The position numbers and the translations under genes were made by a program. From Macquaria australasica (taxonomy: Eukaryota > Chordata > Actinopteri > Centrarchiformes > Percichthyidae), in assembly GCA_005408345.1 (NCBI GenBank), contig SEMN01000456.1:310001-374000 (forward strand): a stretch of DNA of 64,000 nucleotides. The letters are read 5' to 3'. The notes beneath the pieces are model-generated. The model saw only the letters and a list, made by a program, of their open reading frames with translations, searched no databases and was not told where the DNA came from. Below are positions 22,060-34,341 of this stretch, piece by piece. Within the stretch, counting starts at the first letter, position 1; every line of letters starts with the position of its first letter.

Positions 22060-23344
22060 CTGATGTCTGATTCTAAAGCTGATTCTGACAATATGTTGAC
22101 AATTTCTATTCCCACTTCCTCTAAATCTCCATATATAATATCACTACTATAATGTCAGATTAATATCTACTTCTGCATATAGTTCACAAAGTTTAAAGCC
22201 AGTCCGCTCTTAATCTCATTCTCTGTCTCCCTCTAGTGCTAACTGGCCTTTAACCACTCTCACATCAAGTTGAAAATTAAGTCAGACCATACTTATATAT
22301 AATGCCCACTTTTATATTTTAAATGCTGGCAACACTTGAAGAGTTTGAACGGATGCTGCTACCCAAAATGATTTATAACCAGTATACTAGTATAATGGAA
22401 CCCAAATATCGGAAGAATACAGCAGTCAGAGCCACAGTGCCCCGACAACAGATTTACCAAATGGTCACAGCGTCTCTTGAAAAAGGACCACTGCTGTTTT
22501 TAACAAAATCATGAACCAGACCCGGCACAGTCAGACAGAGAGGAAGGCAGGGAAGAATAAAATGTTAAGTGTGTCTTGAAAAGATGAAGAAGATAAAGAG
22601 CACCTTTGTTTGGATACTACACTTTTGGGGAAACAAATCTTACACTTTAATTTATGTCACACTTGTTAACCCGTTCTCATTCTTTATAGGTTTGATTTGA
22701 CTGCATATGAACCTTTATTTTTCTCCCATTTTTATCTTGTTAATCTCATATTGCTCCATGAGGCATGATGTATTTTGCCATTTTATGTATTCTCAAAAAG
22801 CTTTGCCGCCTCTGCTGACCTTCAGGAGATCAATGTAAATGACGTGGAGATAAGTTATCCAACGCAAACACATAAAAAATGTACAGTACTGTAGTAATTA
22901 GACTTAGATTAGTTTTTCATTTGGGATATTCAGGAAAGCAAGGGACAAGCTTCTGTTGTTGGTTGTTCCAACATGTCAAAGTGTTTAACCTGAGAACCGC
23001 AAACACACACACACACACACACACAGATTCATCAGGCTTTGGGATCCAACAGCTTAGCATGAAAGCAAAGGTGAAACTGAATCTGTAAATTGCAGAGCAG
23101 GAAAAAGAAAAGAGAGAGAGAGAGAGAGAGGGCGAGAGGGATAGACACATAGCTGTTATCAGAGCAGGGGTGTGTGTAACCTCATCCCCCTGCTAAAGTT
23201 TCCTGATCGGGTCACCTGACCGCGGCCTCGGGGTGTGATTGGCTGATTGGCTCTTGCAGCCAGGTAATGATGTAAGGTGAGTGTGTGGGAACGGGAGAGG
23301 GTGATAAACCTGTGTGTATGTGTATGTGTGTGCAAGTGCGTGCT

Positions 23345-23375
<31 letters not shown>

Positions 23376-23482
23376 GTGTGTGGGAACAGGGTAGGTTGAT
23401 AACAGCTTTTCCCAGTGCTGCCATATGACCCTCTCACCTGCCTACCTAACACTGGTTATCACCAAATCCTACACAGCAGGAG

Positions 23483-23514
<32 letters not shown>

Positions 23515-24114
23515 CTGCACATTTGTGTGTGCTGATGGAGGGTTTGTGTGTCTGTCTGTGTGTGTATGTGTTCATTTGTACATCTGAGTGTTTGAATAAC
23601 CTGAGTGAACAGAAAGTGAGAGATTGAGAAGGAGAGTTTCGAAATCAAGAACAAGTAATATGAATCAGGGTTCAACAAAGAAATCAACCAAATACAAAAT
23701 GTTACAACCTTATATTTCCCCATTACAACAGTAGGGCAGAGGGATAGATCCTACCTGTTACATAAATACATTTTTCACATGTGTATCTAAACCTAAATTT
23801 GTAGACAAGAGTGTCATGAGTGTGTTTTTTTATGACAGAATAAAATCAGATCTGTTAGACTGCTGAAGACTCGTATAAGCTTCAGCTGGTCTTTAGATTG
23901 CATGAAACAAGGACTGTGATTTGTTACACCAGAGCGTGATTACTACACAGTCAGAATGGACAGGAGGAATGATATATGCTTCAAATGAAGCACCTTTCCA
24001 ATGTCAGAATTGGGGGGCGAGGGGATGTATGTAACAATTTTTGTACTTTTCCAAAATGATCAATCATGTACGTAGTATGTAGGATTTCAACGTTTCTCTC
24101 AGTCTGTCCTTATA
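22060..24114. other. Intergenic, microsatellite-rich, no gene seen
   Basis: Holds CA/GT runs at 23002-23025, 23345-23371 and 23486-23514 and a GA run at 23111-23130. The long frames here are translations of these tracts. Confidence 0.6.
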
Positions 24115-24475
24115 GCTACGCTACTGACGTGCACTAGCTCTAGGGATGGCAATGTCTCAGCAATTATTGGATGAATTGTCATTAATGTTTTTTACAGACA
24201 TTCATGGTCCCCAGATGATCAAGCATAATGACCTTTGTTGATCACCTGACTTTTCATCTAGCACCATCATCAGGTCAAACATTTAATTTGTCCAATACTT
24301 TGGTTTATGACCAAATATCTGCAATGACACAAATAACTTGTCATTGAGAGCATGTTAGCACGCTGACGTTTAGCTCTAAGCCCCTCTGTGTCTACTGTAC
24401 GTACAGCCTCACAAAGCTCTTGAAGCCCCTTTCTTTGGCAGCTATACAGAACAGTTATACCCCATTCGGACCAAA
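24115..24475 (+). repeat. Interspersed repeat common in percomorph fish
   Basis: Contains ACAGACATTCATGGTCCCCA, TAATGACCTTTGTTGATCAC, TGACTTTTCATCTAGCACCA and AGCATGTTAGCACGCTGACG in the order of a repeat seen in many fish genomes. The family name is not certain and the ends are not defined. Confidence 0.65.
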
Positions 24476-25193
24476 CCCATGACACAGTTCAATGCCATGT
24501 CTGGGGTCTATCTGAATGGGTCAACGCACATCAGCCCACCCTCCTCTAAACCAGGGTTGGATGTGGGTCAGAGGCTGCCTGGCTTTGGTGAAATTAATTC
24601 GATACTGGCGTTTAAATATAATTTAACCGACTCACCGAAAAGACAGAGAGAGGTGAAACTGAAACTTAACTTTTATCTGGTAATAAATTAATTTAATGTA
24701 ATTGTGTGGTTTATCAGTGAAGGTTATGAAATTACACTGCAGACTGGAGTCCCTGTTAACAGTGTCAAGCAGGGTGACAGCTGTCTCAGATGAATGGGTC
24801 CAACCCGGGTCAAGCACAGGTTGAGTAGACCCGCGTTATATGCACGTCTGTAGTCTGAAAGGGATAGTATAAACACTCTTGCCTTTAGATGTTGCCAGAC
24901 CACATTTCTCTTTGTTTCAAGCATGCCCTTACACCCACCAAGAACTGTTTCAACATACATATGAGTGTGTAAATATTGCATTAAGACAGACCTGAAAAAA
25001 ATACAAACCTAATATCCTTTAAAAAAAAACACTGAATACCTCTGTGAGTGTGGGATTTTGGATCTGCTTGCAACTTTACCAAGTTTGTCATTTCTACACT
25101 TGGATTTTATACATAAAATAATCACTAGTTAAGTTTCCCCCCCCACCATAACTTCCTTCCATGATTATGCTTCTACCGTGCTACTCCAACATC

Positions 25194-25224
<31 letters not shown>

Positions 25225-25335
25225 CACCAACAACAACAGCTTCCAGTCACCCCCCACCACCACCACCATCAGCACCATCCAACACAGTTCCCATCCTAGT
25301 TGCCCAAACCCTTAATTGATCTTGGCCTTTGGTTG

Positions 25336-25377
<42 letters not shown>

Positions 25378-25894
25378 TGTGTGTGCTTTCTGGACAGAGG
25401 GAGAGTGAGACAGGGAGAGAGGGAGTGACAGTTAGTGGGTAAAGATTTTCTGGGAACCGGGAGCCCCCATGAACACCACACTATGTTTAACACACACATA
25501 CACACACACACGCACTCACTCACACACAAACACACAGTCCTTCCCCCCTCTGCCCCTCGCGCTGGAAGAAGCTGGCTGGTTCTCAGACACCTGGTCATTA
25601 CCATTGCTAATTAGGTACCATTAATCAGGTCTGTGTGTGCGTGCATGTGTGTGTGTTTGCGTGCATGTGTGTGCAAGTGTGATTTTATGCATGTGTGAGA
25701 ACTAGACAGAAGAGAAAAAAGAGGCAGTTTTTTTTTAAAACAAGTGAAAAAAGTGAGCTCTTTAACAATGAGTTTCAAATCATTATTATCACAAAGAAAA
25801 TAATTTCCTTCTCTTTTCTGTAACATCTTTTTACAGATTCTACTCTTACTCTTTACACTTTCTTCCACCAAATTAAATGACAAAATAAGCGTTT
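24476..25894. other. Intergenic, CA/GT-rich, no gene seen
   Basis: CA run 25195-25219, GT run 25339-25374, and mixed GT-rich sequence 25630-25690. 24480-24860 may be another old repeat but was not identified. Confidence 0.5.
25339..25374 (+). repeat. (GT)n microsatellite
   Basis: About 18 units, flanked by further GT-rich sequence. Confidence 0.95.
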
Positions 25895-26165
25895 TCTGAT
25901 GTGACGCCCCTATCGGCAGGATGACATCATTTGTCTGTGCCTTCCAAAACCATCACAAGTCACTGTCACATCAGTTTTTATGATGCGACAATACTATGGT
26001 TACAGTTTGGTTAGGGTTAGGCACTAAAACCATTGGTTAGGTTTAGGGAAACATCATGGTTTTGGTAAAAATGACTACTTTGTTAAGGTTAGGGGACCTT
26101 CATTGTCATGGTTACAATAACGTAGTTAAGGTTAGGGGACGATTGTGGTGTGTGCTTTTAAAAAA
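25895..26165 (+). repeat. Interspersed repeat A, copy 2
   Basis: GATGACATCATTTGTCTGTG, CCTTCCAAAACCATCAC and several GTTAGG/GTTAAGGTTAGG blocks match 7785-8045 in inverted orientation, 18 kb away. These GTTAGG blocks are not telomere repeats because they are spaced and impure. Confidence 0.7.
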
Positions 26166-27373
26166 ATAACGGTGATTGACTATTTGAAACGGGAAACGAA
26201 TAACAATATCCCGTGTTAAAGTCAAACATTTCATTGATCATCCATCCACAACCATTTCCTCCCTGCGCAGACTTTGTTGCTCTATAACAGCATCACCTGA
26301 CTTCCTCCATTTGCTCCTGTCATAGTCCCTACTGCCGCTAGTGGGCTTTGTGACTTAAACGTATGTTGCTTTGGAGCACTTGCTGTAATGACTGATGCTG
26401 TCGTTCTTCTTGAGAGGAAAGTCTGGTTATAACCCAGCCAAGCCTAAAGTCGTGTATGACGGAATCAATGAGCACAGCATGAAGTCTAAAATAAAATGAA
26501 GATACCATCAGAAACCATTTTATTTACTGTATATCTAAAAATCCATATACATAGAGTCTCATACTTTATAGCATGGTGAAAAAGATTTCTTGATTCTGAT
26601 TGGCTGGCAGGTGTCCATTATTTTTCTGTAACAAACAGTATAACCGGACAGTTTTTAAACAAGTTTAACATTTGAGTATTAAATTTTAGGTGACAATGTC
26701 AACCATAATGAGGTTTTAGCAACTAACTAATACAAAAAATATATGATTAAAAAGGTGTTTTGGCATTAGTATGGTAGGAATATTATAACATTTTGTTTAA
26801 AGTTATTTTTGATGCCAAAAAATGTATTTTGAAGGAGTAGGCGTAAAAAGCTTTAGCTTCAGACTACACCGTTTCAGTCTTTAGAAAATCTTTTATGTTG
26901 TGTTGTATTGTTTGCTACTCTATACTGTTTTGTTAAGTGCAATGTCCTTTCTACATAATTCTTTGTGCAAGTATTTACAGATTCAAATGATTTTCAAATT
27001 TCCAAAAAAGAGGTACATTTTCCTACTTACACGTACATTAAATAGGGGTAGAAATGTTTAGGGCATCTTGTTCCTATAAGCTGTTTAATGATGTATTGAA
27101 AAATACTCCATCTATTTTGTGCATCATTTTCACACACTTCCCTGTAATTCAGCCTAACATTTTTGATATCTTTAGAAAATGTGGGATCTACAATAACATT
27201 AAATGTTTTTTAACTTGTGAAGAATGAATTGAAGTCTGTTCATTTGAGTTTCTAATGACTCACCCACCAGCTGCTCCATGAGGTTGAAGAGGTTACATTG
27301 CTGCACACAGAGGCCCTTTCCTGAGCATTTCTCATGAGACAGATTAACAAACAGTAGCCATTAGTTTGTGTGC

Positions 27374-27374
<1 letters not shown>
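26166..27374. other. Intergenic, no gene seen
   Basis: AT-rich, unique-looking sequence. 26270-26400 may belong to an old repeat (CCGCTAGTGGGCTTTGTGAC) but was not resolved. Confidence 0.45.

Positions 27375-27448
<74 letters not shown>
27375..27448 (+). repeat. (TG)n microsatellite, about 37 units
   Basis: A pure run. A complementary CA run follows 74 bp downstream. Confidence 0.98.
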
Positions 27449-27449
<1 letters not shown>

Positions 27450-27518
27450 TGATAATGAGCGAGATGCATCAGTGAGCTGTGTCATCCAAGGGCACTAAGA
27501 AGGGGGATGGTTTAAAAT

Positions 27519-27521
<3 letters not shown>

Positions 27522-27556
<35 letters not shown>
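27522..27556 (+). repeat. (CA)n microsatellite
   Basis: About 17 units, complementary to the TG run at 27375-27448. Confidence 0.97.
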
Positions 27557-27558
<2 letters not shown>

Positions 27559-27719
27559 CCCACTGTATCCAGCACATTCCTCCAGTGTTAGCAGAGACAG
27601 CCTTCCTTCGCCCCGCTCACTCAGCCCAAAACAATAAAAAAACAGAAAAAACAATGAGGAAAACAACAAAAAGCTTGCCATGTTCTGAATCATCTAATTA
27701 GAGTTCACTGAAGCAGAGA

Positions 27720-28085
27720 AATAATGTGAGAATCAGGCTCTACTATAAACATCTCTGACTGCATATTTAACACACAGATAATGTTGATGATCATGATTGT
27801 AGTTGCTGGATGCCTTTTTTCATTGCACCTCCAGAACTGGCGATAGCATCCTTAAAAATAAGGATAAATAAATCCCCTTTGTGTCAGTAAAATGGAAAAC
27901 TTAACAGCATTGACATTCAATGGCCGCAATTGTTGCCCTTTTAATCCATAAATTAATATTGTTGCCATTTTTTCAGCTGAGCTTAATATGAGAGAACGCT
28001 GACAAATAATGAAATAATTGAATACAGTTACTGGGTAATTCAGCTTTTAATCTGATATTCAGACAGATAAAACTAGCAGTTATCA
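27720..28085. promoter_or_regulatory. Candidate conserved non-coding element (SOX/homeodomain-like sites)
   Basis: About 360 bp without repeats. SOX-like cores CATTCAATGG, GCAATTGTTGCC and ATATTGTTGCC, plus TTTTAATCCATAAATTAAT, AATGAAATAATTGAA, GGGTAATTCAG and CTTTTAATCTG. The two ATTGTTGCC copies are 43 bp apart. The density of such motifs resembles vertebrate developmental enhancers, but AT-rich DNA also produces them. Confidence 0.4.
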
Positions 28086-28243
28086 CATTTTGTTTTCGGT
28101 AATGTAAGTGCACATTGTTGAGTGCCAAGTTATTGTGAAAGTGAAATTTAAATAGTAGTTAATTACCTTTTTGATATTTGAAGAACATGACACAGACTGA
28201 TAATGTACAACAAATCTAGTGCCACTTTGGTGCTACAAAGAGG

Positions 28244-28711
28244 TTAAAGGATAAGGCTGGCATTATTCTGAATTTGTATTATTTTAACAAATCAAATGAC
28301 AAAACCAAAACCAACAGCATGCTAGTCTGTCTTTCAATACGTTGGTTCATTCTAAAGACATAAACTTTTAAAATTGGGTTACAAATATATAGCTATTTAC
28401 TGCATTTGTTGGGGACTATTTTCAGCTGCGGATTAATACTCACACAGTACGTGAGTATTTACTGCAACAGGACGGTGTATGTGGCATTGGGGCAAAATAA
28501 TCTGTACTCGTGTTCATCATGGTGAAGAAACCAGTGCAATGGTGCGGCTCATTTATGTGTTTTTAATCATTTTTGGACAACAATGAAGCTGTTTGGCCCA
28601 GGGGAGTAAGCAACACCAGGCTACACAGATGATACTTGTTTGTTGGTTTTGGTCTTTTCTGGATTTTGTTGACAATGAGAAAAATGTTGAATATAACCGG
28701 CCTTATCTTAA
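28244..28711 (+). mobile_element. TTAA-bounded MITE containing interspersed repeat B, copy 2
   Basis: Begins TTAAAGGATAAGGCTGG and ends CCGGCCTTATCTTAA, i.e. imperfect inverted ends bounded by TTAA, the target site used by piggyBac-type elements. 28395-28620 matches the repeat at 16250-16505. There is no coding capacity. The superfamily assignment is inference from the TTAA only. Confidence 0.65.
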
Positions 28712-29288
28712 ATACTACAGTGATATGTATATTAAATTGAACAACACATTAGTTGCTAATGTTTGATTGGCATTGAGAGAACAGCATCATCGTCCTTAGC
28801 ATCTTCAACATCCATTTCATCACCACTGACGTAGTTTCTATAGGAGGCAGATGACTCAAAATAGAAAAACACAGTTCCACATTCTCATCTAATTACTGCA
28901 ATGGCCTTGAAGAAGGACGAAACACAAAAGACAAACACACACATGCACAGAACATATCAGTCAACAACAACAACAACATGGGAAAATTGAGGCCAATTCC
29001 ATTTGAACCAGCAAAGGGCCTTGAATGAGATTATACTCATACTTCACTATTTTGGCTTTCCATTTCTTTTGTTTTCCTTTTCTCTAACATACACAGTTTC
29101 TCAATTTTTAAATGCCATCATTTGCACAAAAAGATGTGAGAAAAATATTTTATACACACACAACCTACCACATTGATACAAAACAAAGAGCCTGCTGGTC
29201 CTGTTTGGCTACGAGCTGCTAATAATACAAGGGTTGCTGTTTACGGAGTGCCGAGCTACTAGACTGGAACCCCCCCCATCTCTTATAC

Positions 29289-29306
29289 CACACACACACA
29301 CACACA

Positions 29307-29350
<44 letters not shown>

Positions 29351-29362
29351 TGCACACACACA
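29289..29362 (+). repeat. (CA)n microsatellite array
   Basis: CA units with TA and CG interruptions. A complementary GT array lies at 29610-29672. Confidence 0.95.
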
Positions 29363-29607
29363 GCTGCACACACTGTGTTTGATGACCCCTGACCAACCCT
29401 CTCTCGTTAAGTACAGGAAATTCCTGATGGGTGTAAATACTTGTTTATTAGACTCACTGTTAATTCACACACACACACACACACACACACTTATGTAAAG
29501 CCACACATGCACTAACTCTCAGCGTGTGTACACTCACATAAACAATACTCACACACACACATACTATACTCTGTAAAGGATGCTTTACAGGCAGCTACTG
29601 CTCCCTG

Positions 29608-29609
<2 letters not shown>

Positions 29610-29672
<63 letters not shown>
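29610..29672 (+). repeat. (GT)n microsatellite
   Basis: About 31 pure units. Confidence 0.97.
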
Positions 29673-29673
<1 letters not shown>

Positions 29674-30423
29674 GTCACCTTGTTAACAGCTTCATTTATT
29701 ACTTCACACCTCTGCTATATGGGACTAATGTGACCCCACACATCAACACACACAGTGTTTCAGTGTGTGTCCGCGTGTGTGCGTCTGTTGTCAGTGTGTT
29801 TCTCAGTATGTCAGTAACTAATTTAATCTATTATTATACAACAATTAGACATTGCTGCTTTGTTATGTACAGCATCAGTCTGAATGGATTCACAATGCAT
29901 CACAATCTATAAATAATACTCACACCAGCTTAAACATTCACACAGATTTAAAATTCCTGTTACAGTAATGTTCAATTAAATCTGTCAATCTGTTAAACTA
30001 TGCAGGTCTATTGTGTAAAAGTTTTGCAAGCTTGCATGCATTCATTGGTTTGACAAACATCTGTTGAAGTTCATACAAAATACATCCACTGATGAATTGC
30101 ATGTAAAATAATAAGCATAATTAAAAATCTCAGTGCATTTCAAATGATTTGTTTTTGAGTTTCTACCATACTGAAATTAATCTACTGTTTTTGTGTATGT
30201 GGTTACATAAAGTCGATCCAATAAAAGACATTACATTTGTAATTTATACAGCTTTTCTCTGCTGATTCCAGGTTTTATCATTTGAGAAGATGTGGTTTAT
30301 TTCCATGCCCATGTATTGCAGACATGTTTCACAATGCAGAAAATATTCTGATGATGTTCCTACTGTTTGCTTCATGAAGCATTTTCTAAGGTTTTGCTAG
30401 TGTGTATATGAAGGTGATGCAGG

Positions 30424-30541
30424 GCTATACAAAAAGGGAGAGGCAGACATCACTTCATTCATATCCTTGTTTAAAACCTGTGAGATTATCTGACTGCTCA
30501 TGTTACCACATCCCCAGATCTCAACAATGAAGTTGGTGAGT
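30424..30541 (+). promoter_or_regulatory. Orphan TATA box and first-exon-like segment
   Basis: CTATACAAAAAGGGAGAGG at 30425 resembles a TATA box. About 100 bp downstream is CAACAATGAAG with a good start context (ATG at 30527), and after only three codons (MKL) a near-perfect donor, GTGAGT (30536). Small secreted-protein genes and crystallins often have such tiny first coding exons. No second exon with a hydrophobic or domain-like continuation was found downstream, so this may be a relic or chance. Confidence 0.3.
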
Positions 30542-30839
30542 TAAATGTTACCATACCTGAATGATGACCAAACTATGAAAATAAATCCCAGGATGTAAAA
30601 ATGTACTTAAGTTGCCACAAAAAACGTTACCCTAAAGTAAGTACTGAACATTTTGCCTATGTATTCATCATAAACATCCTGTCTTAGTAATGTGTAGAAA
30701 AATGTTTATTTGGGATACATTACCAGTTGAGGTTGTGAGTACAATACTCAAGTCAAAATAGAAATGTGCAAGCGCACACACAGTCAGGAAGAATCTTTTT
30801 TTTTGTTCCTTTAACCCTTGCTATAACTTTAATATGATT

Positions 30840-31000
30840 CAGTACAGCCAAAGGAAAGAAATCAGTGATCAATCAAAGCGCCCCGCAGATGACCTTCGTG
30901 TCCATCCTGTGTTGACAAGATGGTGATTACCCCACTGTGTCAGGCGAAAATGAAGCCTTTTCACATCCAATGTGTCTAATCAGGTCTGGGATAGGGTTGT
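30840..31000. promoter_or_regulatory. Candidate conserved non-coding element with TCF/LEF-like site
   Basis: A complex, CpG-containing block: GATCAATCAAAGCGCCCCGC (ATCAAAG is TCF/LEF-like), TGACCTTCGTGTCC, GATGGTGATTACCCC and TGTGTCTAATCAGG. It stands out from the AT-rich flanks. Confidence 0.4.
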
Positions 31001-33186
31001 CATAAACCAATCAGAGGAGAATTAAGACAGACTTGGAGCCAATAGGAGAAGTGCTAAGTGGTTTTAATGTACAGAACAACAGGGAGAGAAACAGATCCGA
31101 GCCAAACAAAGCCTCACAACAAGGTACAAACCACCTCAGACAAAAGATTACATTTACATCACGGAATGAGACACAGGGTTATTCATCTGTTCTGGATTAT
31201 TTATAGTATACTTTCATAGTAGCCTCACGACAATATTCATTATGACTAACAGTGTTTGAATGAACTGGATATATTAGACACTTTGTGTGAGGCCAAAGAA
31301 AGGCCAGGTGGAGCTCACAGGAGGTGCAGCCCATTAAGTCATTTATGTGAAACTGTAACCTAGTTAGTGATTCATCTGTTGGTGACGAGAAAAAAGCTTA
31401 TTCATTTTACTCACTCAGAGGTTGGTCAGTTCATTTCAGAAAAAGAGAAATCACAGGTTATGAAATCTGCATATTCTTTTATTCCATTATTTCTCTTCCA
31501 TTTTCCTTTTGTGGTGTTAAATTAGTCACAGACATAAACTGGACAGAAGAGAAGCCAGTTGAAGCACTGAAATAAAGCTCCAAATTAGTTACTTTCCATC
31601 TGTTGTAAAAGCTACATTTCTCATAATCATCATGTTAGTTTTACTATGTGTCATGCAATTTCATCTTTTCAACTTTCCTCCCAATCTGCACTGTACACCT
31701 CAAGAAAAGCAGAAATGCTGAAAAAATGTTCCTTAAAAATGTTTCAATACTTGTACACAAAGTCTGTTTCTACAGTCTATTTTCCTCCTAACCGTCTGTA
31801 GCTCAGTGTTTGAACCGTTTTACAGCAGATAAAACCCATTCGGCAGATCCAAGGCATGTGGGAGCCAGATTACCAAATGTTCCACACCACATTAGTCCCA
31901 TATTACATTAAAATCACAGCACTTTGGGTCTCATTTCAAAACATACCCAGAAATTAAAGCATTAATTACTGTAATGATGGTAATCTGAGGGAATGTGACA
32001 CCACGTTAGAGCATGACAGATTTAGAGTATTTCTGAACGGGGCTAATTTAAAAATGGTTTAATTCTTGCAGAGGTTTGAAGCTGGTCTAGGAACCCTGGG
32101 GGATTGTTTGACACGCTGCCATGTTGACTAAATGACACACCAAGAAGTTCTCAACTTATTTCAAGTCTGGTTCAGTCCAGCAGAGGGGATGGCAGGACGG
32201 CCATGTTGTATTAGAAAAGGCTACGTATTTAAAAGGTTTGTTTCTGGTGATGTAAACCAAGCAACAGCCCTGCTGTGAGCAAGCCTGCTGCAGGGGAACC
32301 ATAAATGCTGATAACACTACAAAGAAAAGCAAGGCTTTTAGGAAACATGAAGACAAGGAGGGTTTTTGAATGTTAGGGAGGGTGTGATCATCCACTCAGA
32401 TAAAGAAGGACACTTATTCTGAAGTAAAACTTTGAGAGAGACATTTTTAAAGCTGTTTTAGCTCTCATACCCGACACTTACATAGTAAACTGCATGCATG
32501 TGCTGCAACACACATTTGGTTATGATCCCGATCAGTATGTAATGATGATACCAAAGGATAAGAAAAAGATCACAGAGTTGGAACATTTTTGAGATTTGTG
32601 GCCCAAAACGAAATGCCTTACCAGGCCTGAAGGAGTTTCAGCTGAATCCTGCAACTAAGTCCACCATTTAGAAGGATTAAGGCCAGGGTACACTTAAAAC
32701 AAACCAATTCATATGAAGTATTATCCAAACATGTCTAATACCAGTGGCTACTCTCTGCTGTCATAAAGAGGGTGATCCACGATAGATAGGAATACACTCT
32801 GTCTCATTATCAGAATTCATGAGGTGCAGTCATTTGAAGAATGACTCAAGAGTGCTTCAGAGAGAAGTTCAAATCTTGCGTACTTTATCACCTCAGCACA
32901 CCTGGCCAGTCGCTACATGAAGTGGGCATTCCCGTCGGATTGTCAGTTTAAGTTACAAAACTTACAAAACTTGTTGAACGTAGGCCCACCAACTGGTTAG
33001 GTGTAGGCAAGTTTGGTTTCAGATGCTTTTCAATGATCTCACAAGCACTTAGTTTGAAGCATACTGATGCATTCTTACTTACAAGGAGTTAGTAGTTAGC
33101 TGTACCCTTATGTTTTAGCACACAATATTGAAGTTGATCCACAGTTCAGTAACCAAACCCAGAATGTATCTATTTTGTTCATATAT

Positions 33187-33188
<2 letters not shown>

Positions 33189-33219
<31 letters not shown>
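33189..33219 (+). repeat. (AT)n microsatellite
   Basis: About 15 units. Confidence 0.95.
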
Positions 33220-33222
<3 letters not shown>

Positions 33223-33865
33223 GACTGGTAAAGTACATCTAAAAATTGTCAGACTTTCTATCAAGGTAAGAAAATAATGACACGAGAGACAGAGGAAAAA
33301 ACAGACCCATCTTTAAATCAACCCCACATGTATTATATTGGATTCAGAAGTGGATGAAAATCAGTGCTGGAGCTGCCTACCTTCATAGCCGATTCAGTGT
33401 TGATGGTGAGGAAAAGCCCCAGAGGCTGTAAACTGACTTGACTTGGCGTGGACCCCGTTAGCTTGAAGGCCACATCAGCACGAGCCAGGGATCACACATG
33501 TTGGTTAAAAGGATTGATTGGAAAAGGTTCTTCATTTCATTCAGGCCATGTGAACAGTAACAGACTGTAAAGCAGCAGAGTCAAGTCTTGGCTCGAGGAT
33601 GTGTGTCTGTGCGAATGTGTGTGTGTGTGTAATTCAGAACCAGAAGTAGCACCAATTCGCTAAGTAGTCCAGTTGGAGTGACAGAATGACTAAATGGTCC
33701 AAAACGAACAAACAAAGATCCATATGCCCATACTGTGCATATGCCAGCTCTCTCTCTCTCTCGCTCTCTCAGCGGGCCGAGTCAAATCTTGTTGCTAGGT
33801 TTTACATGCTGGCAATGCTCCAAACCACTCATGCATTGGAGTGGACTGTTGGACTCTGTCGGAGA

Positions 33866-33875
33866 CACACACACA

Positions 33876-33933
<58 letters not shown>
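33866..33933 (+). repeat. (CA)n microsatellite
   Basis: About 33 units with one interruption near the start. Confidence 0.97.
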
Positions 33934-33934
<1 letters not shown>

Positions 33935-34014
33935 CCATCATATTTATCATGCAAAGCAAAGTGAAAGCTCCCATTGATAGTAGAGCCAGGGCGAGACAGG
34001 AGTAAGACAGGCGA

Positions 34015-34015
<1 letters not shown>

Positions 34016-34059
<44 letters not shown>

Positions 34060-34060
34060 C
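34016..34060 (+). repeat. (GA)n microsatellite
   Basis: About 22 units with one AA interruption. Confidence 0.97.
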
Positions 34061-34341
34061 AGGCAGAGTGAGAGGGAGGGAGACATTTCTCTCTCCTTAA
34101 CAACCATCATCTTTAATCACTACTTCTAATTTCTCCTCCTGTTGGCTGTCACAGGCTCCAGATCCAACTCCCTGTCCATGCTATTAGCATTCTGGAAAGT
34201 GAAATGAAGTTTTGAGGAAGTAAACCATTCAGTGGACTGATACGAGAACAGCGCTTTAGAGGAAATAGTCCAGTGTGTGTGTCATGCTCTTGCCGTAGAA
34301 AATATTGGGATTTAAGTTATTCCAACAATGACTGTAAGACA

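Larger units (their letters stand above)
28712..30420. other. Intergenic with CA and GT arrays
   Basis: CA arrays at 29289-29362 and 29466-29490 and a GT array at 29610-29672. The rest is AT-rich. No exon was recognised. Confidence 0.6.
31001..34341. other. Intergenic, mostly unique-looking; no gene seen
   Basis: 31790-32060 is a second repeat-free block with CATTAATTACTGTAATGATG and GGTAATCTG that may be a conserved element. It also holds a TA run (33189-33219), CA (33866-33933) and GA (34016-34060) arrays. The 79-codon minus frame at 32156-32395 has a hydrophobic stretch but no recognised domain. Confidence 0.45.

Noticed and set aside
25980..26140. GTTAGGGTTAGG-like words suggesting an interstitial telomere
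   Set aside because: The units are spaced, impure, and shared with the repeat at 7.8 kb; they belong to an interspersed repeat.
32156..32395. Minus-strand frame with a hydrophobic stretch and several cysteines
   Set aside because: No start context, splice sites or recognisable family; a single frame in gene-free DNA.
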